This document shows, in pieces, positions 35,460-47,389 of a DNA stretch of 64,000 nucleotides. The DNA comes from Sinohyriopsis cumingii (taxonomy: Eukaryota; Mollusca; Bivalvia; Unionida; Unionidae), in NCBI GenBank assembly GCA_028554795.2, contig CM068838.1, forward strand, positions 127,438,428 to 127,502,427. Reading direction: 5' to 3'. The notes below the pieces were generated by a model that did not search any database, had not been told where the DNA came from, and worked only from the letters and a program-made list of their open reading frames with translations. Both the position numbers and the translations under genes were made by a program. Numbering within the stretch: position 1 is the stretch's first letter; each line of letters starts with the position of its first letter.

Positions 35460-38400
35460 AATTATAAGGATTAGATGATCACGGTTTGGTATTTATCTAT
35501 GTGTCAATTCATGTCGAAGGGTTCTATATCATTCATGAGTGATTCGGCCAATCCAATCCCTATTGCAATTTTAAGGGACACAGGGGATTCTCAGTGTCTT
35601 TTATTATCAGGTACTTTACCTTTTTATGAGAAGCCTTCTTGTAATGAGAGTGTCCATATTCAGGAAGCAGAGTGCAGTTTTGTCTGTGGTCCTCTCCATT
35701 GTGTACATTTGTCACCACACTTAGTCTCAGGACCCGTGACAATTGCAACAGACACAACTTTACCCATTCAGGGCATTCATTTAATACTAGGCAATGATCT
35801 AGCTGGAGATTAGATTGTGGTTCATACTCTTGCAACTGACAAGCCTTGTTTGGATCGTATTGAAAAAGAAATGCCTGATTTATACCCAGGTTGTGCAGTT
35901 ATTAGAGCTATGGCAAAGAAAGATCTTGAGAATGATATTGAATAAAGTATTCTTTAGCTGAGATATGTATTGGTCGGACTTTTGATAAGGTCATTTTTAC
36001 TTCTGGTTTGGATCAGTTAAAGGCTATTGATGACAGTGATCCTCTTTCTACTACCCATTCTCTGTATTATTATCAGGGTGACAAACGGCAATCCCTTTTC
36101 CTCCAACAGGAAAAACAGCCATGAGATCTCATGTCAGTTTCAAAGGGTCATTAGTGAAACAGAAATCATATAAGTACCTGTTTCTTATTTCGTTGAACAT
36201 TGGACTTTTGTAAGAAAATGGAGACCACCTGGGGTACCCACAGGTGACAAGTGGTCAGTGAACGATCCAATTGTAGTTCCAAAATCGTAGACAGATTTTT
36301 CGTAGTCTATCCATTGAACTCCTTTATCTGATGATGCAGGGATTATTAAGACGTATCACATGATCTTCAAGAACTTCTATTAGCCAAAAATTAAAAGAGA
36401 ATTTTGTAAATAGTGCAGATCTTATCACACTTGTCAAATGGAAGGAAAACCCAATCAAAAGATACACCAGACTCATCTGCAACCTATTACTGTATTTGAC
36501 GAACCAGATAACAGAATACTGGTAGATTGTGTCGGTCCCTACCTTAGACCAAGTCAGGTAACCAATATTTGTTGCTATACTGTTTGAGTCAACAAGATTC
36601 CCAGAGGCATTTCCTTTGAGTAATATTAAACGAGATCGTTAGTAAAAGCTTTGTTAAAGTGTTATACTCAGTTTGGCCTTCCTGCGTCTTCCAATATGAC
36701 CAAAGGTCAAATTTTATGTCTGGAATATTCCTGGAAGATAAGAGAGATAGAAAGAAGGATAAACAAAAGCTTACTTTGGAGCTACACCATCGTCTCCCGT
36801 AGACGGACGGATGCCAAGTACTATGTACGACATAGGCATCCAACAATTCAAGTATTATGCCTATCACCCTGAGAGGCGAGGGGCTTTAAAAACAGTTTCA
36901 TCAAACTTTCAACAATATGATTCTGTCATATTGATTTGATACAGGTAATTATGAAGAAAGCGTTCATTTACTATTGCTTTCTGTTAGGGAATAGTTCAAG
37001 GAAATCTTTATTATTCAGTCCGACTGAACTATTGTTTTGTGCGTGGACCGTTGACGTTGTTAAAAAAGAAACTTCTTTCTAATGAAGATGCGGAGATAAA
37101 TCTTCTCGATTATGTTTCCAATTTTAAGTATAAGTTGTCAAAGGATTGTGATGTCGCACAAACAAAGCTGAACTGTACTCAGTCAAATATGAAATTAAGC
37201 TAAGATAAAGGATAGAGATTTCAGCCTGGCAATGGAGTCCTGGCTTTCTTGCCCGTACCACTAAATCCTCTTCAGGCTAAGTATTATAATCCTTACACAG
37301 TTGTAAAGAAATTAAATGATTTAAATTATATAATAAATATTCATAGGAGGCTCAAAACAAAAACAAATTTACCATATAAATATGTTAAAGGAGTATCCTT
37401 ATAAGCATAGCTAGGTTAATGAAACAATTCGTTTAGTTGTACCTGTCCGACATACTAAGGATAAAAGCGATGGAATGCAATCGGACTGTTTTAATGATTT
37501 GACCAGAAACTTTCACAACTGCAGCAACAAGAAAAGAATGAACTAAAGTAGTGATTGCTTGAATATAAGCACTTATTTCCAGATGTTCATAAAAGAACAA
37601 ATAAAATCTACCATGACATCTGTGAAAGTACACCCGTATAGGATGAACCCTCTCAAGCAGGAATGTTTGAAAAAAGTAATTCAGTAGTTGCTAGAGAATG
37701 AATTCATAGAAACAAGTGCACGTGACTGAAGTTTCCCAAATATAAATGTTCCTAAAACACATAATACTTTCCGCATGAAGACTGATTACACAAAGGTGAG
37801 CAGTTTGAATAAAATTGATTCATTTTCATGACCAAGAGTCGATGACTGCATCGATAAACTTGAAAATGCAAAGTATGTCACAAACTTTGACCTTCTGAAA
37901 GGATTTTGGTAAATTCCACTGCCGGAAAGAGCAAAAGAAATTTCAGCATTCGTGATTCACAAAATACTTTATCAATATAAAGTAATGCCGCTTGATATGA
38001 AAGGTTCGCCTAGTACTTTTCAACGTTTAATGAACATTGATTACATCTGGTCTAGACAATCATGATGCTTACATCGATGATGTCATCATCTACAACGACA
38101 CATAGAAAGATCATTTAGAGATAATTCGGAAATTTGTTGACATATTTAATGGTGCAAATTTGACAATTCATTTATCGAAAAGTGTGTTTCGCTTTGCTTG
38201 TGATACATTTCTTGAACATGTAGTGAGAATAGGACAAGTTAAACCTTTAGCTACTAAGGAGAAGGCTATCTCTGAATTCCCTGTGCCTGTCAGTAAAATG
38301 CAGCTGCTGCGTTTTATGGGTATGGCTGGATGTTATTGGAAATTGTGTTCCAATTTTGTCGTAATGCCTGAGTTCCTGACAAGTTTATTGAGCAAAGAAA

Positions 38401-38640
38401 CCAAAGGTTTCATTGGTCTGAAAAATGTCAGGATACTTATGATAAGTTAAAGGCCATACTTAAGAGTGCACCAGTTTGTATAGTTCCTGATTTCAGTCAT
38501 TCACTTAACTTGTCAGTTGATGCAAGTGATGTTTGTGTTGGAGCAGTTTTGATTCAAGATGACATAAATGATGTAGATTATCCGTGTGTTATTGCTTGAA
38601 GAGATTAAATAAGCATCAGAGAAATTATTAAACAATGTTA
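35460..38640 (+). pseudogene. pol: GMR1-like retrotransposon pol, copy A (protease, integrase, RT, partial RNase H)
   Basis: Order seen: aspartic protease with LRDTG (DTG at 35577-35585) and a LILGNDLAGD end (about 35785-35812); integrase zinc finger with C-RSYHTCQ (about 36400-36435) and core with LVDCVGP (about 36520); integrase C-terminal part to about 37400; RT from about 37620, with FDLLKGFW (about 37886) and YIDD (38070-38081); start of RNase H with VDASDV (about 38516). The protein would be the polyprotein that copies and inserts the element. Here integrase precedes RT, unlike standard Ty3 elements. Stops and frameshifts occur in every domain, and a deletion near 38635-38680 removed most of RNase H, the polypurine tract and the LTR start. 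Not functional. Confidence 0.85.
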
Positions 38641-38677
38641 CCACGTGTTTTTTGACTTCTAGTAAAAATAAACCTAT

Positions 38678-39900
38678 GTAACATTGTATGCAGGATCTGA
38701 CCTTCTCCAAAACCGAGTCCTTTTATGATAGAACTGATTGACCTATTTATGTCATTGCATGTAAGGAACTAACACGTAGCTAAATTGTTCTCTCTGTGTA
38801 TGGGCTTGTTATCAAAATCTTTATTAATCGAAGAAGTTAATATGTTTATTAGAATTAGAGGTTTGGAATTTTCTAAGTGAATTTTACAGGTTATGGTTTT
38901 GATTTTGTTAGCATCGGTATCATACTAGAAGGCTATTTTCCATTAGGTAATATTTATTTTAAGAAAATGCTAATTGTCACCTGAGGTCAAACAGAGAACT
39001 ATATAATCTTGTAATTGTAAGGACTGGGTCATTCGTGCTTTAACATCTAGCACTTTCAAGTTGTATTATGTTGTGACCAGTAGCACTGAATTTTATCTTC
39101 TTCAAATTATTGAATTCGAGTGATTATTTTCTGTGCAAATACAAAAGTGATCTGATAAAGTTCTTGGATAGAAACATTCACCGGAATTTATACTGAATTC
39201 AAACCTTGAATTACTGTTATTCAACAAAACACTGTTGACACATCTACACTCTCTCCACGGTTACCCTACGATTACTCCAATTCATTCATTTTGAACGTTG
39301 TCGCATGCCATACATGTATGTACTTTTCCATTGACGCATTAAGTGCCACCTCAACCCGTTATGTGTATCCAGATCTAGCGAACACGACAAGCTAAATATA
39401 TCAGCAGATCAGGAAAAGAACTTCATTTTGGGTCAACAGCCTTAGAAGAGGAGGAACCGTCCGAGTTGAATGGTACACAGCATATAGGACACATGCAAGA
39501 GTTGCCATTTTATTTATTAATTATTTCGATTTTAATAGCGGTTCAGTTCTGTCAAATATTATCTACTGAGAGAGTTTAAACAGCATTTAACAAAGCACTG
39601 CCTTTGGTAAGTACTGACATTATTTCAAATGGAACTGCTTACATTTTATCATTCAAAGCTCTTATCAAGTGTTCTTTTCATCTGTCTAGAAGTGAAGTTT
39701 GTAATGCGATTAATATGTGCATGTAACTTGGTTGGTATGGTACTGACATTTGAATATCACAGCATGACTCACTCACCGTATACGTAATCGGATAAAAATA
39801 GGTTCGAACTATATAAACAGGCTTCGCTATTTCATTTGGATATACTGAAATGAAACTGTTACACTAGTAGGATAGTAGTATTCTGTATCAAACATATATT
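38678..39900 (+). mobile_element. LTR-like region between units 1 and 2, 5'-truncated
   Basis: Starts inside the LTR at TGTAACATTGTATGCAGGAT, about 75 bases after the LTR start seen in the other copies, and continues to the TATA region. It serves both as 3' LTR of unit 1 and 5' LTR of unit 2. The right end is unresolved. Confidence 0.65.
39765..39817 (+). promoter_or_regulatory. Candidate LTR promoter, unit 2
   Basis: TGACTCA at 39765-39771, TACGTAATC, and TATATAAA at 39810-39817, as in units 1 and 3. Candidate splice donor ATAG|GTAGATG at 39979. Confidence 0.5.
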
Positions 39901-40634
39901 GTGCTTTTAATGTTCAGGGTACATAATTTATATAATGTGAAGGAAAATATTAAGCTAAAAAGTGTATTTTACATATAGGTAGATGTGAAATTTGATTCAT
40001 ACCCATTGCATCTAAGGTATGTACTAAATTTGAAAGGTTCGTGACCTTCATATACAAACATATTTGGCAGGTATTCCATGAAGGAATATATCCATTCACA
40101 CGTCCTTCTATCCTCCAACCAATCCACACAAATACCTATCTACCAACCAACCTACCTACCTACCTACCTACCTACATAGGTTCTTTACTGGACTGATTAC
40201 ATGGACGGGTCATGCAAGGCGGTGAAGGTGGAACCCGTCGCGATATCCACCTCACCCCCGTCCAAAGTAAAAGAAAGGAACCAACACAAAGACTGACATA
40301 TTTTTAAACTTATTACATAGAAACAATTAGATTTCAGGAATTCCTGAAGCTTTGCCTGCCGTCCCACCCCCACTCTATTGGAGATCCCGTCATACATACA
40401 CTTTATCTAATTTGCTTTTGTCCCTTAAATATACTTCCGGATCATCCATTGCATATATATCTTTCAGAAGGGTATATTGCTCGTTTGTTTGGTGATAGTT
40501 TAATTGATGGCTTGGATTAGTTTTGATTTACGGAACAGCAGCACAATTAGGCTATTTAATACAGAGTCTATATTCTCTGTGTTGAAGATGAAACTGCAGA
40601 ATCAAGATCCGGATTATGCAATTGCAGATCTGGG

Positions 40635-40942
40635 GACCAATCCGGTAGCCTAGTGGTCAGAGCGTCCGCCTCGAATGCTGGAGCTCGTAGGTTCGCGCCC
40701 GGGTCGAGTCATACCAAAATCTTATACAGATGGTACAGAAAGCTGCAGTGATTGGAGCTCATCATTAAGAGGTTACCGTTAGGACAGGTCGGCCTGGTGT
40801 CCAGATAATATTACTTGGTGGGTCATAATGCTACATTGTCTATGGCATGATGCCCCTGTGCAGGACATCACCACAAACTGTCACACTGCAGACATCGGAG
40901 CGATATGACTAAACGAAGTGTCAAAACTGCGTCAGAAATCCA
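40635..40942 (+). mobile_element. SINE family 1, leader copy of unit 2
   Basis: GACCAATCCGGTAGCCTAGT head, damaged B-box GGTTCGCGCCC, shared body, tail to AAATCCAACACACA. Cognate of 29780 and 53038. Confidence 0.9.
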
Positions 40943-41220
40943 ACACACACACATATACACAGAGATCTATGTCCATGACGTTTTCAGCTGGATCTGAAAC
41001 GCTAGACTATGTAATGGTATTCATCCAGTTTACTTGTTCCCTTTGCTGGTGATATGAGACTGTTGATAGCATATAGTGGATGCCATATGCATTTACGCGT
41101 TTTTATTTCTGGTAGATCTTCATTACCGTATTTGTACTATTAACATTCCGTGGCGTTAACGTCTTATTTTGTCTGGTAGAACTTCATTGCCGTACCTGAT
41201 TAATATTATTTTCATTTTAG

Positions 41221-41472
41221 GACACAAGAGTAAAAAGGATGATTGGAGAACACGTAGCCTCTTTGTTGTGCATAGTTGTGTTCATTGCAGTCTGTGTTTT
41301 AGCGGCCTTTGTTGCTAAAGTGCGCGTCTGGAAACTAAGATTTCATAAAAGATTCGAGAAAGATCACAGGCAAGCAGTGAGTGATACCCAAGAGGAAGGA
41401 ATGGCTACCACAGGTTCCGAAATCGAATCGCTTGGGCATACTCTTCCAGAGGCGGTGACAGCTTCAGTTTAA
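41221..41472 (+). CDS. Exon for a 77-residue single-pass membrane peptide, unit 2
   Basis: ATG at 41239, stop TAA at 41470-41472; the exon probably begins at 41221 after the acceptor ATTTTCATTTTAG, and the frame is open for six codons upstream (DTRVKR), so this may be the last exon of a longer protein. Residues 7-27 (ASLLCIVVFIAVCVLAAFVAK) form one membrane helix, followed by a strongly basic stretch (KVRVWKLRFHKRF, 27-39), which predicts an outside N-terminus and a cytosolic C-terminal tail of about 47 residues. This is like the end of a type I receptor. No known domain was recognised. An AATAAA lies at 41601-41606, 129 bases after the stop. It sits between the LTR promoter and pol, where gag would be expected. 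Between this copy and unit 3 there are ten replacement changes and one silent change. Expression and function are unknown. Confidence 0.5.
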   Translation, partial: DTRVKRMIGEHVASLLCIVVFIAVCVLAAFVAKVRVWKLRFHKRFEKDHRQAVSDTQEEGMATTGSEIESLGHTLPEAVTASV

Positions 41473-42808
41473 CGGTATGATCACACCAATATGACGTATG
41501 CATTTTATATTTAATGATTTATATTTAATTAACTGGAAACTGTGCATTGATGTTTTGGAATAATGTTCCAGGCATTATATGCATTATATCCCACTTACGA
41601 AATAAATGGTATATTTCAACATAACCCAATCTTCGCTACCTTGAGGTGCCGATAACAATATATATACCTTGTCGTAACAAACAGACATTGTTGTGCTTTG
41701 GGTCTGTGAATTTCATTGAATGCGGCGGCAAGAAACCGCATCCAATGAAAATCAAGTTGTTCAAATTTGAACATTGTTCCTATGTGATCGACACAAGGGG
41801 AGCACATAACTTGAATGGACTAATAAATAAGCAATTTTCCAGTGCCTGTCCGTGTTTGCACAAGTACCTCTCACTCAAATACACTTGTAATGGCTTCTCT
41901 CTGGTACAGTCATACTTTCGATGTTAAATTTACAAAAGCATCCGTTTTAGGTTAATTTCCTCCACCGTTTCGGCCGATGTACAATGCATCACGAGATTGT
42001 TTAGTTGGCATTACATAATAAGGTAGGCAACTCATGAAATCCAATAGATGTCGTTGTAGTACGTAAATGTATTGCACTCATTGTTTATCTTGACCATTGT
42101 GAAAGATTGTTCAAGTGATCACGAAAATGGGGACGTGTTTCGACTGTTCGTGCGCTATGCTCGCAGTATGAGATCAAAGTAGTTCAGTTTCAAGGTCACT
42201 TGTGAGGTAGGATGGTTATCTTTTACCATATTTCTACAGTGGAAAACACAATCATACACGTATATGAATGTGCTAAATTTGTTGTCTCGTCTTTTAAAAA
42301 TGATATTGTTCCATTGCGACCCAACGGAGATATTGTTTTCTTGATTGTAAATGAGGTTATCTAGGTTGACCTGGAGATAATTTCTTCGCGATATCAGTTA
42401 CAACATTTTTCGACGGGACTTTTAAAAATCGTATATTTATGGTAAACAATAAACGTGTATTATTATAATTAATTTACACTTCACACAGCAGTGTTATAGC
42501 TAGTTTGCCGATTTGTCAGAATGAGGTACAAAGCAGCGAGGAAATATTATACTTTTATACCTGTCCAATGAGTTGGTAACCCACGTTATGGAAAATTTTA
42601 ACTCTCCAACAGAGAAAATCAGGACACATTCTGAAGAACACATTAACATTGGATGGAAAATGAAAGATGACTTCTTCAGTGACCGCTCCTGCTCCGTGAC
42701 TCTACTGCCTTGTGACTCTACTTTTGTACCTACCTACATCCATTCATGCACCTGTAACAATATACATGGATACATGGTACATACTATTTTATCTGTTTAT
42801 CTGGATAG
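41473..42808 (+). other. Sequence downstream of the membrane ORF, unit 2
   Basis: AATAAA at 41601-41606 would end a short transcript. A 93-codon open frame (41646-41927) is broken by a 1-base deletion in unit 3 and by changes in unit 1, so I do not call it. The segment is about 97-98 percent identical to unit 3. Confidence 0.5.
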
Positions 42809-43101
42809 AACCTGTGGCCTAAGTGGTTAGAGCGTCCGCCTCGGATTCGGGAGCTCGTGGGTTCGAGCCCAGGCCGAGTCATACCGAAGACTTAGAAAAA
42901 TGCTACTTGCAGCTGCCTCGCCAGGTGCCCAGCATTAAGAGGTTAGTGTCAGGCCTGGTTGGCCTGTTGCCAGGATAATGTGACTGTGTGGGACATGATG
43001 CCACATGAATGCGGATTGATGCCCTAATTCTAGGCATCACTATAAAATGCCACGATGCAGATACCGTAGAGATATTACTAAAATCATTAAAGCTACATTG
43101 A
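42809..43101 (+). mobile_element. SINE family 1, second copy of unit 2
   Basis: GAACCTGTGGCCTAAGTGG head, intact B-box GGGTTCGAGCCC, shared body and tail. It ends in (CA)n at 43102-43147. Confidence 0.9.
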
Positions 43102-43147
43102 ACACACACACACACACACACACAGACACACACACACACACACACAC
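43102..43147. repeat. (CA)n microsatellite at a SINE tail
   Basis: CA run with one GACA interruption. Confidence 0.95.
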
Positions 43148-43467
43148 GCTGTTTCACCGGCAGGTAGTTATGATTTCAGTGGTTGTAAAGAAAAGGAAAT
43201 AGTGATTATTAAAAATCAGAAAATGTGTCAATCTTGCGATTCAGATGTTGCTTATATTTACCTGTAATGATTATATTATATAAGGTTGCTATCTTACAAG
43301 AAAACGTGCTTATGTGAAAAATATATTATTTAGATATAATTTTTTAAAAAAATGTTAGAAACAATTAGCTTTTAATTATTTTGCAAAGATTTTAAAACAC
43401 AATGACCGTATGCCATAATATAACAAAAAGCGAGAGTATATTTAAAATGATACTCATTGTATTAGGC

Positions 43468-43469
<2 letters not shown>

Positions 43470-43513
<44 letters not shown>
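43470..43513. repeat. (AT)n microsatellite
   Basis: AT run; a longer one stands at the cognate place in unit 3 (55810-55874). Confidence 0.95.
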
Positions 43514-43514
<1 letters not shown>

Positions 43515-44393
43515 CATGAACTTAAATCAAAGGAGGAGGAACATTAAAGTGGTATTATTTGTTCTCAAAGAAACCGTAAGATGAAGGTATTGCGTAATTT
43601 TGTATTGATAATCATATACCTTACGTTGCTTTTGCATAATTCCATTGGTTCAATATAATTTTTCATTTATTCAAATTCATTAAAATATTGAATATATCTT
43701 CGATAATCTTAAAGGGCTTGTCAGAAATACAATGCTGTTTACTTATAACGGTAATCGCTTAAAGAAACGAGTATTACATTTAATAGTTGTTATCTTCCAG
43801 TTTTCAAGAGGAATTCGTAACAGCTGAGGGTTCTGGAATACACCAAAGAACAATTATGGTGAATGGTATTCTTTGATATAAATGCTAATGATGTCTGGAA
43901 AAGGAAATAAGATATTTGGATTGTTTAAACTTTTTGCAACTAAACGCCAATGTACAGATGTTAAAACACTCCTTTTCATTTTTAATATAATCAATTTACA
44001 AAATGTTATATATTTTTCTAGAAATATGTAGTTATTAGTATATAGATTAATTAGGCAAACATCAAATTAGTTTCCCGAAGTATATTCTCCAAGTTAGCAA
44101 ATATACTTCGAAAGCTGCTGTATCCGGAGAATTATATGGCAAAAATGTGTTTAAGTATTGCAAATTCATGTCACAGATGGGTAACAGTTTGGATGTGATA
44201 AATCAGTACATTTAACAACGCCAGTCTTACTCCATGTATTCTTAATGAATGTTGTTGTACACGTACGTTATACATATACCATGATTTTCTACATATAGAA
44301 CGTATACATACAATAACTTTCATTAAAAATAAGCGAAGGCGATAGGCCCATACATTCAAAACAACACACCTAGATTTACAATTACATGGATCA

Positions 44394-44692
44394 CAGTGGC
44401 CTAGTGGTTACAGCGTCCGCACCGGATGCGGGAGGTCGTGGGTTTGAACACCGGCCCAGTCATACCAAAGACTTTTAAAAATGGTACTAACAGATGCCTC
44501 GCTTGGCGCTCAGCATTAAGCGCTTAGTGGTAGCACTGGTCGGCCTGGTGTATCACTGGGTGGGACGTCGTGCTATATGTCTTGGGTCATGATGCCCCAG
44601 TGATAGATATCACTTTAAACTACCACTGCAGACATCGTAGCGCTATGACTTTAAAATTATTAAAGCTACGTTAAAATAATTTAAACCACAAA
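44394..44692 (+). mobile_element. SINE family 1, third copy of unit 2
   Basis: CAGTGGCCTAGTGGTTACAGC head after TACATGGATCA (44383-44393). Shared body and tail; the right-hand target duplication has decayed (CACATGAATTA). Confidence 0.9.
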
Positions 44693-45079
44693 GCACATGA
44701 ATTAAGGATGGTTTTGTTAACTGAACTGATATATCACAAACCAATCATAATACTGTCATGGGCAAATTATTAATGAGAGAATATATGACACCATCTAGTC
44801 ACTTTTATATATTTAATCAGCCTAATATAGTTTTTTTTTTAAAATTCAGACTAATTCTTTTATAATATTTTTCCTCTATTCATCTTTAAACTTTAAAATA
44901 TTTGCTATAAAGTCGAAAATCAATGAGAGAAAAATAGGTTCTTTAGTCTTTAGCTTGTTAATCACTATTAGATTTTCATTCAAAATCTTCCGTGATTAAT
45001 TTGGTTTTGCAAATAATTTTGTTATGCTGTCTTGTTATCATCAGCGTCTTTGCAGATACATTGTGCTACTAGCATTTTC

Positions 45080-46215
45080 TATTGTTCTTCCATATATTGC
45101 ATTACTCGTAAGACTGAAAAGAACGGCCACATGGTAAATTTTCCATTGTGTATCGTTATACTGCCCTAATAGAAAGATTGAAAAGAAAGGCCTCATAGTA
45201 AATATTCCATTGTTTATCAATACGCTGCATTAATTGTAAGATTGGAAAGAATGGCCTCATGGTAAATTTTCCAATGTTTATCTTTATACTGCCCTAATAG
45301 TAAGAATGAACGAAAGGCCTCATAGTAAATTTTCCATTGTTTATCAATACGCTGCATTAATCTGGAAAGAATGGCCTCATGTTAAATTGTTCAGTGTTGA
45401 TATATATACGCTGCCTTAATTCTACGACTGACAAGAATGGCCAAGTGGTAAATTTGTATTGTTTATCAATATGCTGCCTTAATCGTAAGACTGAAAAGAA
45501 TTGCCACGTGGTAAATTTTCCATTGTTTGTCTATATAATGCCTTAAACGTAAGACTAAAATGAATGGCCACGTGGTAAATATTCCATTCTTTGTCTATAT
45601 ACTATCTTAATCGTAAGACTGAAAAAGATGACCTCATGGTAAATTTTCCATTGTTTATCTATCTACAGCCTTAATCGTAATACTGAAAAGAATGACCTCA
45701 TGATACATTTTCCATGGTTTATCTATCTACTGCCTTAAACATGAGGCTCAAATCAATTGCTACGTGGTAAATTTTCCATTGTTTATCTATCTACTGCCTT
45801 AATCGTAATACTGAAAAGAATGACCTCTTGATACATTTTCCATTGTTTATCTATCTACTGCCTTACATGTAAGACTGAAAAAAATGACCTCTTGATAAAT
45901 TTTCTCTTGTTTATCTATCTACTGCCTTAAACATGTGGCTGAAATCAATTGCTACGTGGTAAATTTTCCATTGTTTATCTATCTACAGCCTTAATCGTAA
46001 TACTGAAAAGAATGACCTCATGATAAATTTTCCATGGTTTATCTATCTACTGCCTTAAACGTAAGGCTGAAATGAATTGCCAGGTGTTAAATTTTCCATT
46101 GTTTATCGATCTACTGTCTTAAAAGTCCGACTGAAAAAAATGACCACCTGGTTAATTTCCCATTGTTATTTATACACACCATTGTACATAAGATTGAATG
46201 GAATAGCCATATAGT
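45080..46215. repeat. 64-bp minisatellite, array of unit 2 (about 17 monomers)
   Basis: Same monomer as in unit 1. CACGTGG or CTACGTGG alternates with CCTCATGG or CCTCTTGA in the variable spot. Confidence 0.9.
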
Positions 46216-47389
46216 ATCAACTTATGTTTTATGAACCGTTTTAACCAGGATATTTCGTTTAAGTTTTCTTTCGGCGTAATTTCATTACTAGTAAAATTAA
46301 TTTTACACATAATTTAACTTTGATCTACTTGTTCTCATTCATCAAATTCAACTTACATTCATTTGTCACACTCAAAGAATCAATTTAGAAAACTCTAAAA
46401 CATTTATATACCACCCATTTTTAGTGTTTCCTCAAATACACGCGTATCAATATTTGTCCAGTTTCAATTTGTAACTGATATATTTTGAACTGCTTTTTCA
46501 TGAGAAAGATGGTAATACAATACAATGGGCTGTTTCTAAATAGTTGGAACATGCCAACTAAAATAAAATACATTTGTTACTAAATAAAATCACGACCATT
46601 AGCAACGCATTTACATTACATGTTTCCAAATTTATTTATATGTGACATATAGTTAATGCCTTATGTGTAGACTTATCTTCTTTTGTCACATCTTTTGGTT
46701 CCTTGTCTCCAGGTCATGTATGTGAAGATTTATCTATATCAACGCCTTATACCATATTAATAGCAACAACCTCCCGCCTACCCAGCCCTGTGATTGCCTA
46801 TGACAATTTACAAACCTCAGATTAAAATCGCCTATTAGAACTTAAAACAATATAATTGCAGAGAGCTTCCCGCACTCGAATACACTTTTCTTTGCCAAAG
46901 AAGGCATATGGCAAGCTTTACAAGCAAATATTAAGAATTTATTGCATTTCGCTTCGATAACACTTTCCAGCAGCTGTTAAATGTCAGTGTCAAGTGACGA
47001 GCAGAGGATCACACTAAATGTACACGAGTTGGCTTTTGAAAGATTGAAATGATGAGAAACAAGAACAGCGAATGATATAAAAACACGTGGTTTAAATAGC
47101 ATCAACCATTTTTTTAAATTATAAAAACAAAATGATCATGACAAGCTCCTTAGATAACTGCCATGACCCATTCTAATGCTTTCTAATGCTCTACGATATA
47201 TTACTTCATAAAATCAAGTACTCTTGGTAAACGAAGATGAGGCTGTGTATTATGTCGTGGTTATGAGGCTACTGAAAGAAAGCTTCGAGCTACCTAAAAG
47301 TGAAATCCGCTGATATGATGACAGAAGGAACGTAAATTGGAATTACAATCATTAGATGATCATGGTTGGGTATTTATCGATGTGTCAAT
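46216..47389 (+). other. Noncoding segment between minisatellite and pol, unit 2
   Basis: Cognate of 34206-35459; AT-rich, no gag-like frame. Confidence 0.5.

Noticed and set aside
41646-41927. 93-codon open frame after the membrane ORF in unit 2
   Set aside because: A one-base deletion breaks it in unit 3 and changes in unit 1 give stops; it lies past AATAAA and is likely untranslated.
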